A stretch of DNA of 64,000 bases from Patiria pectinifera (GCA_029964075.1 CM057135.1:7549001-7613000); one strand, 5' to 3'. Shown: positions 1 to 10,285, counted from the stretch's first letter. A program made the numbers and translations. The notes: generated by a model from the sequence alone, not told the origin.

Positions 1-1092
1 AGTCAACAGCTCTCGCCAGCTTGGCGGGCTTCCGGTCAAGCAACCTTTGCTGTTCGACCTTATCAAAGTTTTCTGTCTCAAGGGCAGCCTGGACCGCTTC
101 ATCCAAAGTTTTTGGACGAGCCCGATGAATGCCCTCCCTGACTGAATGACAATCAACGGCGTCTATGAAGTGGTTCTTAGCCAACCTCTCCCCGAGCATC
201 CTCCTGCAACTCAGGGTATGCTCTTGCTGTTAACTCGTGAATCGCTTGCCCTAATTCCTGCAAGCCCTCCTTTGGCTTTTGGCGTCGATGTCTCAATTCG
301 ACAAGATAATTTTCACTCTGTCGAGCTGATCCAAACCTGCGCTCCAGCAGCTTAACAAGTGCACTGTACTTGTACTTGTGGCCCGAGTCACCCAACAACC
401 ATAGAGCGTCTCTCTGCAAGCTTGCGGCTAACCACCTCGCAGCCTGCTCCTCGCTCCACATATTCACCTCACGACATGACTCAAAATGGCGGAAGTACTC
501 CTTCCAGAGTACCTTCCCACTGTACCGATCAGGGGTTATGTTTGGCCTGGTCGAGTCGCGAAACTCAACAGTTCACTTTGTACCCGTTTAGGGTACACAA
601 TTCCTTATCTTCAACGAACGGGTCGATACTCGCCTTACCCCGTCTCACACCAACCTCAGGTGTGAACGACAACAGATCCTCATTAGGACTCTCCGTCTCC
701 CTAGAAATAGGCGTCGACTGCGCTCGGGGGAACACCCCTGAGCTTTGTCCTTTCTGAGGTGTACTTTCAATAAAGCTCACCCCCCCTTCCCACTTTAGGG
801 GCCAACTCAGGCACCACACCTGCACCTGACTCTCTCCCCGTCGCTCCAGAGACATACCTAGATGTCTCTTCGGGCAACCTAATCTCAACATCAGAATCAA
901 CACGACGGCGCACACGCACACTCTCCTCCATTTGGGGAATCACCCGACTGCAAGTCCATGGCAGCTAGCGCCAACTTTTTTTTCAGTGAGGTCCTTTTCC
1001 CACTGCGGTATTTGGTTTTCCATCCGCAGTCGTTGCACCTCGGCCTCAGCACTCGAGGTGCCAATTCGACCTTTCGAGCCTGGATCGCTCAT
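1..1092 (-). pseudogene. LTR retrotransposon gag, 5' end of element, cut by window edge
   Basis: Reading leftward from an ATG at 1092, the translation begins MSDPGSKGRIG and continues as a charged coiled segment (EAEVQRLRMENQIPQWEKDL). After frame changes it becomes a typical retrotransposon gag core: LVKLLERRFGS near 400-350, then ELRHRRQKPKEGLQELG near 300-230, and ARPKTLDEAVQAALETE near 125-80. The pattern (long helix, conserved R-RRQ-P-E-L-LG, then a LDEAV-type helix) is that of Ty3/Gypsy and related capsid proteins, which assemble the intracellular particle. At least two frame changes and one internal stop make this copy non-coding. The pol gene should lie to the left of the window. No CCHC knuckle is inside the window. 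Confidence 0.75.
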
Positions 1093-1183
1093 ACTCAACC
1101 CCCAAATCACCACCGAAATCAACAACACGTGAAGACCAATTGTGCAATTGTATGAATCAACAGAGAAGTCACCTTAATCAATT

Positions 1184-1206
1184 CCAATCCCAATTCTGAC
1201 ACCATT
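1184..1206 (-). promoter_or_regulatory. Putative primer binding site next to 5' LTR edge
   Basis: On the minus strand the sequence TGGTGTCAGAATTGGGAT begins at 1204, two bases after an LTR-like end (..CGCCACA). A PBS beginning TGG complements the CCA tail of a tRNA primer and sits directly after the 5' LTR. It lies about 110 bases upstream of the gag ATG, the expected place. Confidence 0.65.
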
Positions 1207-2140
1207 TGTGGCGGGACTGTTCCCGAACCAAGTTATCCCTTGGACCAGGGACTACACAAAGTCTAAAGGCTAAGGATGCAGGCTCGTTTTGGGTGGAAAT
1301 CTACCGCCGCAGGAATTGATCCCTTAACCTTCTGTTCATTAGGCAATAACACAACAACAAGGACAACTGGCAACTGAATGGTCGGTAATCTCAAGTAACA
1401 GCGATGATTTATTTCAGAGACAAAAATTAAATGATTAAATGATTTGGGAGTAATTGTCTTGGGTAGCTTTATTACAACCTGTGGTTTTCGAATATGAGCC
1501 CTATTTGCAATACACAACTAATATCGCAAAAATAAACCCTGCAAAAACTAATGCTGCATTACAGGAACGCTATAGCAATGCACAACCAATGCTGCAATAC
1601 AGGAACACTACAGTAATGCACAACCAATGCTGCAATACATGAACGCTATAGCAATGCACAGACCAATGCTGCAATATAGAAACACTACAGCAACGCAACA
1701 GCCAATGCTGCACTGTCTAAACAATATCGCATGCATAGCTCAGTGGCACTGTTTTTGCAAGATTTTGTACAATTTCTGATGACGTGACCAGATGCGCTGC
1801 AAACAACGTTTTTCCCTCTTTTGATTTGTGTTTTTCTTTTTCAGCCTTGGTGTTTAATCAATATTTAATTGCTGCCAAAATATCGTCATAAACTCGGGCG
1901 TGTATTAATCAGGCGAATTCGTTCAGTAGCAGACGGTTCAGTTGGTCGACTGTCAAGATTCTATACCCTCAGGTTGACCGCTCCCGATATACGCCCATCG
2001 TCGTTTGGTTAGCTCGGCGCAAATATCACTTTTACGGTTACTTCCATTTTCATTATGATGTACAAGTTTCGTTCCATTGTACATGTATAAAGGGCAATAC
2101 TGTGATTTAAATATATTTCCTTCACTCAATTACATTTGGT
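1207..2140 (-). repeat. Putative 5' LTR region of the left-edge retrotransposon (outer end unresolved)
   Basis: The inner edge at 1207 (plus strand TGTGGCGGGACTG..., minus strand ...CCGCCACA) has the TG..CA character of an LTR. I could not find the outer end, because the second LTR is outside the window; the right coordinate is a guess. The region contains the 38-bp minisatellite listed separately and no coding potential. Confidence 0.35.
1550..1713. repeat. 38-39 bp minisatellite, about 4.3 copies
   Basis: Four consecutive units start AATGCTGCA and contain GAACGCTATAGCAATGCACA or GAACACTACAGTAATGCACA; unit lengths are 38, 38, 39 and 39. Alternate units share the GCTATAG or ACTACAG variant, which suggests an original 77-bp dimeric unit. 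Confidence 0.85.
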
Positions 2141-2740
2141 CTCGGCAGTTACGTTTTTGTGTTGTGGCGTTTACTATGGGACTGTATGTTTTGCCCTTAG
2201 TGTCGTAAACTGTGGGTTTTAAAATTTGCTGAGTTGGCAAAAAATGACGCCCTCTAGCGCTACGAAGTTGACAGGCCTCCCAATAACAAAAGAGAAAACC
2301 TTTTTGGCAAACGCATGACATTTTAATATCCAATTTCTTTCATGTCAAATCTAACAACCTTTTTTTTTAAATTTGAATTTTGTGGTTCATAACAAAATTA
2401 ATAACTCATCATTGAAAGGTCTTGTTTCCAAAGGTCTTGGTGTCGAATTCTCACATTTCTATGGATATTTGTTAAAGGACACCTCTTCTATCTGCATCCA
2501 GTCATCAAGAACATTACATTTGAAATATAGCTTTGAATTGGAGAAGCAAGCAGGCATTTGAAATAAAGTGTTAAAGACAAAAAGTTATGTATTAAGGAAA
2601 AGCACTCAGTCAAAGGTACATAAGAAAAGAATTAAGACAATACCATGTTTGATTTAGGATAATATGGCCAACCATTAGACTTTTCCCTTTCTATATTATT
2701 ATATATTAATGCGCATTTAGTTCAAATCAAACATCTTATA
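1714..2740. other. Non-coding AT-rich stretch
   Basis: No reading frame resembles a protein. Apart from an AGAGGGCG-core motif near 2247-2260 (see CTCF-like finding) I see nothing to annotate. Confidence 0.6.
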
Positions 2741-3200
2741 TATCTTATATAGTCAATCACGGTTTTAGTCATTATGACAATTTATTTTTGTAATGATAAA
2801 TGATCAAATTAAATTAAGTGCAACTTTAAATAATACACTGGGCTGCATTTAGTTCCAAATAACAGGTATAAAGTTGTGTAAATCAGTTTATGTCATTGTG
2901 AAAATACATTTTTGGAATGATATTGAATGATCAATCTGAATTTAAATTAAAATAAACTTGAAATAACAGATGATGGATTCTTGGAATGATAAATGATCAA
3001 TCTGAATTGAAATTTAGATCAGATTGAAATAAAAGGGAGGGATTTAATTCCAATAAACATGTTAAATAATTATGTACATTTTGTTGTATATCACAGTATT
3101 TGTCACGATGAAAATATCTTTTTGGAATGCACAATGATCAATCGATTTTAAATTAATTTCAACTTTAAACATAAACTGAGCTGAAAATGCTAGTAATTCT
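2741..3200. repeat. Degenerate ~150-bp tandem repeat, AT-rich
   Basis: The phrase TGGAATGATAAATGATCAATCTGAATT and variants recur near 2790, 2910, 2975 and 3125, each followed by AT-rich DNA with CAACTTTAAA or GAAATAA, and preceded by GT(C)A(T/C)GA(T)GAAAATA. About three to four eroded copies. No coding potential. Confidence 0.6.
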
Positions 3201-3432
3201 TACACAAAACATGTATAAATATATTGCTGATCAGCTCTTGTCCTAAATACATGCAGAGTTTGTACTTTGTTAAAGGGAATAGACAACATTTGCTTTTGCT
3301 GCAATTTTGAGAAATAAATGGATTTGGAGGATTAGTATGTTATAGCAAATATTGTTCAAATGACTTATTTCACGTTTAGGGCTTGTAGATGCTTAAAAAA
3401 CCAAGAAAACCAATCATGTCCCTTGTAATGTG

Positions 3433-4165
3433 TCCCATGGCGAAGCCATCCCCATGGGAATCAAAGGGATACACATGGTATTATTTTAAAACACCATGGA
3501 GATCTCGTAAAACACCATGTTGTCCCATGGGAACACCATGAGCAGCTACTGTAACCCCATGGCACCACCATGTGGTCTCATGGTGGTCTCTTTGAATACC
3601 ATGGTGGTCTCTTAAAACACCATGGCGATCTCTTAAAACACCATGGTGTCGCATGGGAACACCATGGACAGCTACAGAAACGTGGTGTCCCATGGGAACA
3701 CCATGAGCAGCTACTGTAAACCCATGGCACCTCCATGCGGTCTCATGGTGGTCTCTTTAAATACAATGGTGGTCTTTTAAAACACCATGGTGGACCATCT
3801 GAACGCCATGTCTAGTCAAAGTAACGCCATAGGAACACCATGGACAGGTGTTGTAATACCATGGCACCACCATGAGGTTCCAAAACCACGTATCATGAAA
3901 GCACCACCATGAAATGTTGGGGTGACCACCATGGGGGCCATGGTGACCAATGGCACCGCCACGGAAATGCTCAACGGATATGCGCGCATGGGGAAATACC
4001 ATGGGGATAAACACCATGGGATCGATGAACACCATGGAGATGAACACCATATGGGGATGAACACCAAGGGGATGAACATCATGGGGATGAAGGTCATGGA
4101 GATGAACACCATGGGGATGAACACCATGGGAACACCATGGGGATGAACACTGGGAACACCATGAG
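3433..4165. repeat. CCATGG-rich satellite block, left of Penelope element
   Basis: The block is saturated with CCATGG and CACCATGG. The first part (to about 3860) has a higher-order unit of about 166 bp: GGGAACACCATGAGCAGC recurs at about 3529 and 3695, each followed by CTACTGTAA, CATGGCACC, GGTCTCATGGTGGTCTC. The second part (about 3990-4160) is a 12-15 bp repeat of GGGATGAACACCAT. Open frames through it on either strand are by-products of the repeat (repeating HGVLRD and MGMN peptides), not genes. Confidence 0.85.
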
Positions 4166-4327
4166 ACCTTCTTGAAGAAATGTGTCAATTATCATCGAGT
4201 GTTCTTATTGCAATTTTTTGAATTTTGCTATTAATAATTTAAGTCAAATGAAGAATGCAGTCTATTTTTGTAGAGATTTGGCACATAAAAATACGGTGGA
4301 TAATTTTAATTCATTTATTATTACTAT

Positions 4328-4522
4328 CGTTTCGGTTTGCGGAAACACCATGTGGTAATAACTACTGCTTAGAAGATATTAATTCGGAAAAGAACTTGTC
4401 CTGCTTGTTATCAACTTTGCTAAGTAGTATTTTGTTCTGTTAAGAACAGTCCTGCTGTAAGTTCTAACGAACTTGTCTTTGGTCTCAACGTTTCGACTAG
4501 CCTGCTCTAGTCATCGTCAGGA
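4328..4522. repeat. Left inverted terminal repeat of Penelope-like element 1
   Basis: About 195 bp from CGTTTCGGTTTGCGG to CTAGTCATCGTCAGGA is repeated in inverse orientation at 6061-6253 with few differences. Penelope-like elements are known to carry such terminal copies (pLTRs), sometimes inverted. The inner edge holds a hammerhead-like motif. Confidence 0.85.
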
Positions 4523-4525
4523 GAC
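4482..4525 (-). ncRNA. Candidate type I hammerhead ribozyme
   Basis: On the minus strand: stem I arm GTCTC, core CTGACGA (position 7 is free in hammerheads), one extra T, stem II GACTAG-AGCAGG-CTAGTC, core GAAA, a two-base stem III (A-C/G-T), cleavage T, then stem I arm GAGAC pairing with GTCTC. Short-stem-III hammerheads are known in Penelope-like elements. The extra T between core and stem II is atypical, so activity is uncertain. Confidence 0.6.
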
Positions 4526-4550
4526 TGAAGAAAGTTGGAGATGCTACTCC

Positions 4551-6110
4551 TTAAGTAGGATTTGTTAGGATTGGGAGTGCTTGCTGGGCATGCCCTGCTC
4601 GCTCGGGTGTGTCAGTTGGTTGTGAGCCATGGGCATTGTGTTTAGGGATGTCCGCTGAGCGTCCTGCTCGCTCAGGTGTGTCAGTTGGCTGTGAGCCACG
4701 AGTGTTGCAACTTGGAATAACTGAATGCCATATGTTGCTTATGAAATAGCCGATATCTTGTGGGACAGTGTCATGTTTGTGGATCTCAATAGCTTCTCTG
4801 ATACGACGGGTGTACCAGTGTTTCTCTGGGGCTATGATTTCCGCTTGTTCCCAATCAACAACGTGATCCAGATCAGCAGAGTGTTTGACAATTGCCGATT
4901 TGTCATGTTCCCCTCTGCGGCCGTGAGCCATGTGTTCTTTAAGCCTGGTAGTGAGGTCTCTGCCGGTCTCGCCAATGTACACTTTGCCACATGAGCAAGG
5001 AATTCGGTAAACTCCTGCTTGACTTCTCTGGTTATGCTTGTCTTTGTGGGTGTACAATTTCGTTTCGAGTTTATTGCGAGTTCGGTAGTAGACCTTAATA
5101 TTGGCTTCACGGAGGATTCGCTGGATCTTGTGTGATGCATGGCCAATATACGGAAGGACTGCAACCGGCATATCGGGTGTGTTCAGGGTCTGAGACATGC
5201 TCGAATCCGGTGCAAGGCTGTGATTCTTAGGTCTGTACCCATTGTCTCTTAGCACTTTATTGAGGTGTTTCAGTTCGGATTGTAGGTGTTCATCATCACT
5301 GATGATATGTGCCCTTCGAAGTAGGGTGCGGTTCACCGAGGTTTTCACTGATGGTGGGTGGAATGAACGAGCATTAAGGTATCGGTCTGTATGTGTAGGT
5401 TTCCTGTATACAGAGTGCCCAAGTGAACCATCAGCCCGTTTGGAAATGAGTACATCAAGGAAAGGCAATGAATCGGATGTCTCAGTTTCTATGGTGAATT
5501 GTATACTCGGGTGTTGTTGGTTGAGATGGCGGAGGAAACCATCGAGCTTGTCCGGGCCATGTGGCCAAATGATGAATGTATCAGCTACGTATCGAAGCCA
5601 TAACTTAGGTTGGAATTGAGCTGTTGCCAAAGTTTGTTGCTCGAAATCTTCCATGAAGATGTTAGCCAGGACTGGGGAAATTGGGGACCCCATAGGAGTG
5701 CCTGAAGTCTGTTGATAGTAATTGTCTCTCCATTGGAAGTACGTAGACTTTACGCAAGTCAGGAGAAGATCATAGATTTGATCTGGCGTTAGGCTGGTTC
5801 TTTCCGCGAATGTGCCGTCTTGTTCGAGTATCGACTTGGTTACGAGGCATGCTTCTTCAGTCGGTACATTAGTGAATAAAGATTTGACATCAAAACTCAC
5901 TAGCATGTCTGCGGATTGTAATTTAATTCCCTTTATGGTGTTGATGAACCCTGCTGAATTGGGTACATGGTGAGGCGTGTTTCCCACGAGTGGGTGTAGG
6001 AGCTTTGTGCGAGGTTGTAGGTTGGGGAACCGCTTGACCACACAATATAGGTCAGAGTGATCCTGACGATGACTAGAGCAGGCTAGTCGAAACGTTGAGA
6101 CCAAAGACAA
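4551..6110 (-). CDS. Penelope-like element reverse transcriptase with GIY-YIG endonuclease, active site altered
   Basis: One uninterrupted 519-residue frame. RT motifs: LVSFDVKSLFTNVP (about residue 70), TPMGSPISPVLANIFME (about 140), RYVADTFIIW (about 170-180), LPFLDVLISK, then the GIY-YIG nuclease of Penelope elements (GVYRIPCSCGKVYIGETG, about 365-385, with RLKEH after it). In family members the RT core is Y-x-D-D; here the codon at 5583-5585 is GCT, giving YVAD, so the first catalytic aspartate is lost although the frame is otherwise open. The C-terminus has a duplicated GSQPTDTPERAG segment. The ATG at 6110 lies inside the right inverted repeat; the true N-terminus may lie upstream. Role in the family: target-primed reverse transcription in the nucleus. 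This copy is predicted to be inactive. Confidence 0.93.
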   Translation of the reverse strand: MSLVSTFRLACSSHRQDHSDLYCVVKRFPNLQPRTKLLHPLVGNTPHHVPNSAGFINTIKGIKLQSADMLVSFDVKSLFTNVPTEEACLVTKSILEQDGTFAERTSLTPDQIYDLLLTCVKSTYFQWRDNYYQQTSGTPMGSPISPVLANIFMEDFEQQTLATAQFQPKLWLRYVADTFIIWPHGPDKLDGFLRHLNQQHPSIQFTIETETSDSLPFLDVLISKRADGSLGHSVYRKPTHTDRYLNARSFHPPSVKTSVNRTLLRRAHIISDDEHLQSELKHLNKVLRDNGYRPKNHSLAPDSSMSQTLNTPDMPVAVLPYIGHASHKIQRILREANIKVYYRTRNKLETKLYTHKDKHNQRSQAGVYRIPCSCGKVYIGETGRDLTTRLKEHMAHGRRGEHDKSAIVKHSADLDHVVDWEQAEIIAPEKHWYTRRIREAIEIHKHDTVPQDIGYFISNIWHSVIPSCNTRGSQPTDTPERAGRSADIPKHNAHGSQPTDTPERAGHAQQALPILTNPT

Positions 6111-6253
6111 GTTCGTTAGAACTTACAGCAGGACTGTTCTTAACAGAACAAAACTACTTAGCAAAGTTGATAATAAGCAGGACAAGTTCTTTTCAGAACT
6201 AATATCTTCTAAGCAGTAGTTATTACCACATGGTGTTACCGCAAACCGAAACG
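6061..6253. repeat. Right inverted terminal repeat of Penelope-like element 1
   Basis: Inverse copy of 4328-4522. It contains the same CTGACGA...GAAAC hammerhead core on the plus strand (6063-6092), but here the outer base-pairing partner for stem I is missing: the preceding bases are GTGATC instead of GTCTC. Confidence 0.85.
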
Positions 6254-6596
6254 AAACCGATACCCCACCATGCAAAGCCTCAAATCTTATATCATTTATT
6301 ATTATTGAAAACAATTTATTATCAAATACAATTAGGATACTGTGATTTTATGGTACAACTTTTAAAGTGGTATGGAAGCCGGATATAATTCTTTTTTTGT
6401 CATAGACTGCTTTGACACTCCCCTAACTGCCGTACGTGGGACAATCACCTTCGGAGTCCCATGATGGCCACACCCCAATGTGTGAATGTAATTGACATGG
6501 GGTAAAACCACAATGCAGATATTGGATGCTGCTATGGAAAGGTCCTGGGTAAATATAATAAGGTATATAATTACTGAAACAAGCCATAGGAAAATA

Positions 6597-6800
6597 TCAT
6601 GGTGTAAATTCCATGGGAAAAGTCCCATGTGAACTTGGGGTTGATTCCATGGGAGAAATCCCATTTGATACATGTGGTTAATTCCATTGGAAAAGTCCCA
6701 TTAGAAAATCCCATGTGGTACATGGGGTCCAAAACCCCATGTACCACATGGGAAATCGCCATGGCGGTCCCATGGGAAATCGCCATGGGACATTTTTGTA
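6597..6800. repeat. CCATGG-rich satellite block, right of Penelope element
   Basis: Repeats of CCATGGGA(A)AA(A/G)TCCCAT and GGGAAATCGCCATGG, rich in self-complementary CCCATGGG and CCATGG. It is the same type of sequence as 3433-4165, which places Penelope element 1 inside or next to one satellite domain. Confidence 0.75.
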
Positions 6801-6949
6801 AGGGGTTCTTGTAGTCCGGTTCCCTGACCCCACTTAAGATGAAACGGAGCAATGTTTAGACTTTGGGGAATTGTATGGCCAGAGAATCAGTCCAGCAGGC
6901 TTTGTACCCCTTCACATGTGGCTTGTACCCCATCAGCCTAGGGTTTCTC

Positions 6950-7565
6950 CTTTTTTTGGTAGCGTTAAGATAAACATGATAAGATAAACCAAGTGTATAC
7001 ATGTACTATGGCAAAACCATGTTAACCAATACGAAGCGAGTGGGCACCGGTGCGGTACGAGTTATCGACGATCAGACCGAAGAGGGAGCGGACCGCTACG
7101 GTGACCGGGGAGGCAACGACAGCTGGACGGGGCCAAATAGTGTACCGGGCGCACTACAGTTCGAAAAAAAGTGTGCATGTGGCGTATCGGGTATCCAAGG
7201 TCAACCAAGGCACTATGCACCAATGATAGCGTTTATGACAATACCGGGCTAGCTTAGCTGACACGGGGGGAATGGCTACGGGGAGCCGGCCGACCACAGC
7301 GGCAGCGGTCCGCTGCTGTGACGGGGATGAACTAGCTCTGGCTGGGCTAGAATACCAGACAACCGCACAGCAGGTTCAAGCTAAGACTAGCAGTCCAATG
7401 ACCATTCGAAACCGCACAACACCATTGGGACTAGTGTATTACTATTTCACCAGCTTCTCACAGTCCATGTAGGATCTAGGAGAAGGGTGCTTCATAGTAA
7501 CACTATAGTACTATTTGTATCGCTCTAAACGACGAGTGCGACAGAGGAATCAAGTCATTCGTGAT
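6950..7565 (-). repeat. Old LTR fragment of the Gypsy family found at 34.8-53.3 kb
   Basis: Read on the minus strand this matches 35790-36340 of the intact LTR. Shared landmarks include ACCGGTGCGGTACGAG / CTCGTACCGCACCGGT-type blocks, GGTGACCGGGGAGGCAACG, GGCTACGGGGAGCCGGC and AACCGCACA. Many substitutions and small indels show that it is much older than the 34.8-53.3 kb copy. Its open frames are shadows. The end (7505-7565, GCTCTAAACG.CGAGTGCGACAGAGG) recurs at 58800-58840. Confidence 0.8.
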
Positions 7566-7766
7566 TCTAGCAGCTCGCCAGCTGGGTGTCCTTGAGCTAC
7601 GCTGGCGATTATTTTCGATTCTCTATCTTATTGTGATAAGTATAGGGGAATCGGGATAAGGAGAGCAATTTGGGGGAAATGCGATCGGGAGATCAAGGGG
7701 TAGTTTATGGTTTTATGGCATTTTGGAGCGGATTTGTCGAAGGAAATTAACGGTTAGACTGTTCTT

Positions 7767-7782
7767 CACGTATGTTTCAGCC
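7767..7782 (+). repeat. Left terminal inverted repeat of RAG1-like transposon
   Basis: CACGTATGTTTCAGCC, perfect inverse of 23773-23788. A GCGCATGCGC palindrome follows at 7799-7808; one also lies 50 bp inside the other end (23729-23738). Confidence 0.75.
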
Positions 7783-8508
7783 GCTCATTTTGGTATTAGC
7801 GCATGCGCACTTAACCTTTTAAATCCCATAATTAGCAAACATGGCTGCCCGCTGTCGCAGTTCGTCCCTCTGAAGTATCGGTCAGCATCTTTCTCGAGTT
7901 AGTTTGTTAATTTTTTCTTTCCACACCGATAAGAATTTTAGACCCTTAAAGTAACTTTTGCGAACATTTTTGTAAAAAAAGAAAGCTTTTTGATGACACT
8001 TCTTTGTCTGTCCATGTAGTGTACCAGCTGGTACGGGGATCACAAACGTCAAAACGGGTTACAGTTTACGGGGTAAAATTTCAGATTTGCCGAGTTACTG
8101 CAAACTTGTCTTTTCACACAAATGATAGGGATGCAACGGACAGTGTAATTATTAAATATCATGTAAGTCGGAAACCCTTGGATCGGGAAAGCTGAGGTTA
8201 TATTATTTTAATATACAAGTGTAACTAAAGGATTTAAATAAATTTTGTCACTAATATGTGATTAATGAGGACCCCAAAAGGCAAAACAAATTGCAGCTCC
8301 ACCCCTAGCACCCCTACCCCTAGAACTATGGACTTGTAGTCAAGCCACATAGGTAGGCATATCAAGAGGAATTTTTTCTTATTTTTTTTCGTTTATCAGG
8401 ATCGATTCAATCTTTGTTTGGAATTACAAATAGAAAGTGAGTATGTCGAGGACGCCCCTCCCATACGAGGAACAATTGTTAACTGTTAACTTGTTGGACT
8501 GTAACCAT
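7783..8508. other. 3' non-coding part of RAG1-like transposon
   Basis: Between the left TIR and the stop codon of the RAG1-like gene. AT-rich; no reading frame of interest. Confidence 0.6.
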
Positions 8509-8777
8509 TTAACTTTCAGAATTATTCTGAATCCAGTGAGTAGTCATCACTGATCTGAGGATGGCTACTGGATCCGCTATGCCTCGGACATCCCGACTGA
8601 TGCTGATGAATCTGGCGTGTATCGATTCCCCGCCCTGTTCGCCGTGGAATCCGAGGCCGACCTTCCAGCGAGAGATCCATGGTACGACGTGTTCCTCAAA
8701 GAGGTGCATTTTGGGGGTAACACTTTCACTGGGGAAATGGCTTCTGAAGAAGTTAAAGTATTCTTGAATGATGTTAT
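8509..8777 (-). CDS. RAG1L: RAG1-like gene, last exon
   Basis: Acceptor (AACAG) ends at 8778. The translation runs NIIQEYFNFFRSHFPSESV, then TPKMHLFEEHVVPWI and GLGFHGEQGGESIHARF, ending NNSES and TAA. The GGES glutamate is the best candidate for the third member of the DDE triad by comparison with RAG1. The exon is intact. Confidence 0.8.
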
Positions 8778-8921
8778 CTGTTAACACAAAAAGAAAATAG
8801 TCTTGACATACATGACCTTTACATTTCCTGAGAAAAATCATGCTTTTCCTAATTTGGCATTTCTGGTAACAAACAAATGAAGACTGCTAATTTAATGCAG
8901 TGTTAATTTTTGAATCATTAC

Positions 8922-9303
8922 AAAAGAAATTGTTTTCCAATTTTATTGCGACACTTTGATAATCTTCAATTAGATATGATTTCGGAGAGAAACATAAGTC
9001 TTTCGTACATTTTGACTGATGTAGTACAAATTTATTTACCAGGCTGCAGTGACGCATATTGTTGAAGCTTGGTTCTGCCACTTCCTTGAGCCATGTGACA
9101 TTGCTGGCCTTACCTAATTCCTTGATCTCCTCTTCAGTCATCTGTCTTGCAAGGTTGTAGCGGTTATGACACTTGGCAAACAGTGTGAAGAGTTGTTCAT
9201 ACTTGTTGGCCAGTTGCTGAGCTTCCGTCACAATGTGAGGGTCCTCACAGATCTCTTGGGTTTTCTGGACAATGGATAATGTCAGTTTCTTTATGTTCTG
9301 TTC
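8922..9303 (-). CDS. RAG1L: RAG1-like gene, penultimate exon
   Basis: Starts after ACACAG and a donor GTAATG lies at 8921-8916; joining there to the last exon keeps the frame. It encodes a helical, charged segment (EQNIKKLTLSIVQKTQEIC to FTLFAKCHNRYN to SPKSYLIEDYQ). No stop within these limits. Confidence 0.75.
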
Positions 9304-9411
9304 CTGTGTAGTCAAGAGACATTATTCATAATCAATAAGACCGTGTGTCCATAGGTAAGAGATGTGTTTATGTACAGAGTGCTGTCACTTTAATTGATGT
9401 AAGTGACTTAC

Positions 9412-9570
9412 TTTGCAGCATTTGTTGACGTGGTTGCCCACAAATGATTTTCCATGATACGCCTTGCGATGCACACCTATGGCTTGCAGGGACTTGTCCA
9501 AATCAGCTGTAAGAGGTCCTTGGCCATGTTTAAGATGACATTTCCCTCTCAGTGCCGATGCTGCTGATTT
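9412..9570 (-). CDS. RAG1L: RAG1-like gene, core exon with HGQGPL and GKSFVGNHVNK blocks
   Basis: Acceptor ATTAG before 9570 and donor GTAAGT after 9412. It encodes KSAASALRGKCHLKHGQGPL, then VHRKAYHGKSFVGNHVNKC. RAG1 has a comparable NGNFARKL block just before its last catalytic region. Confidence 0.8.
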
Positions 9571-9661
9571 CTAATTTGAAAACAAAAGTAGATTTTTTTA
9601 TGAGTGTGCGCCAAAACCACCATCACTAAGTTGATGGTTCAAAGTAAGACCAGTTCTTTAC

Positions 9662-9992
9662 CCTTTCTTTGTATTTGGCCATGCTTTCCTCTACAGCATC
9701 TGACAGCAGCCCTACCATGGGGGAAGCCTCGTCATCCTGGAGAACCATGGCAGACATCTGATCCTGTAGAGCAGCTGCATTGGTACGCCACGCTTCACCT
9801 CCTCCTCAAGGGACAGCGCTGCCTCCATGTTCACTGTAAGCTCCAGGAATGTTTGGTTTTCCACGGTTGTTCCTCTGCACCATAAGCCAATGCCTGGCTA
9901 ATCTTAATGTCAATAGCATGGCAGGCATTCTCCATACTGACATAGTGCTTCAGAAACAACCCCAGAATGATGTGTAGTCCTGGTGGACATAA
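9662..9992 (-). CDS. RAG1L: RAG1-like gene, core exon starting CPPGLHIILG, frameshifted
   Basis: Acceptor (ATCAG) before 9992 and donor GTAAAG after 9662. Joined to the exon ending at 14971, the frame reads PLTH-LCPPGLHIILGLFLKHY, the counterpart of the IDALHCDIGNA block of RAG1. The first half stays in this frame to about 9815; the second half (NAAALQDQMSAMVLQDDEAS) is in another frame, so one indel lies near 9800-9815. Confidence 0.75.
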
Positions 9993-10285
9993 CTGATTAA
10001 AAATTGGGAATGAAAATAAAATTAATCAATTTAAGTGGATTAAAAAAATGTATAAATTTGTCAAAAATTATAAAAAATTATTTGTGATTGTACCTTTTAA
10101 GGGCTGAACAAAGGAGGGCATAAATGATATGAACTCCATGATGACGACGGGATATGCTTAAATTGTCCTTGTGACCTGGATAAGGGGGGGGGGTGTGCTA
10201 ATTATTTGTCGGATGAACTCGATGCCTAATAATTCCCCAATTATGTAAAGTACTTACCTGCAATATAATTGGAATTATATAGGAC

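Noticed and set aside
3481..4188. Minus-strand and plus-strand open frames through the CCATGG array (repeating HGVLRD, MGMN peptides)
   Set aside because: They follow directly from the short tandem repeat, exist in several frames on both strands, and match no domain.
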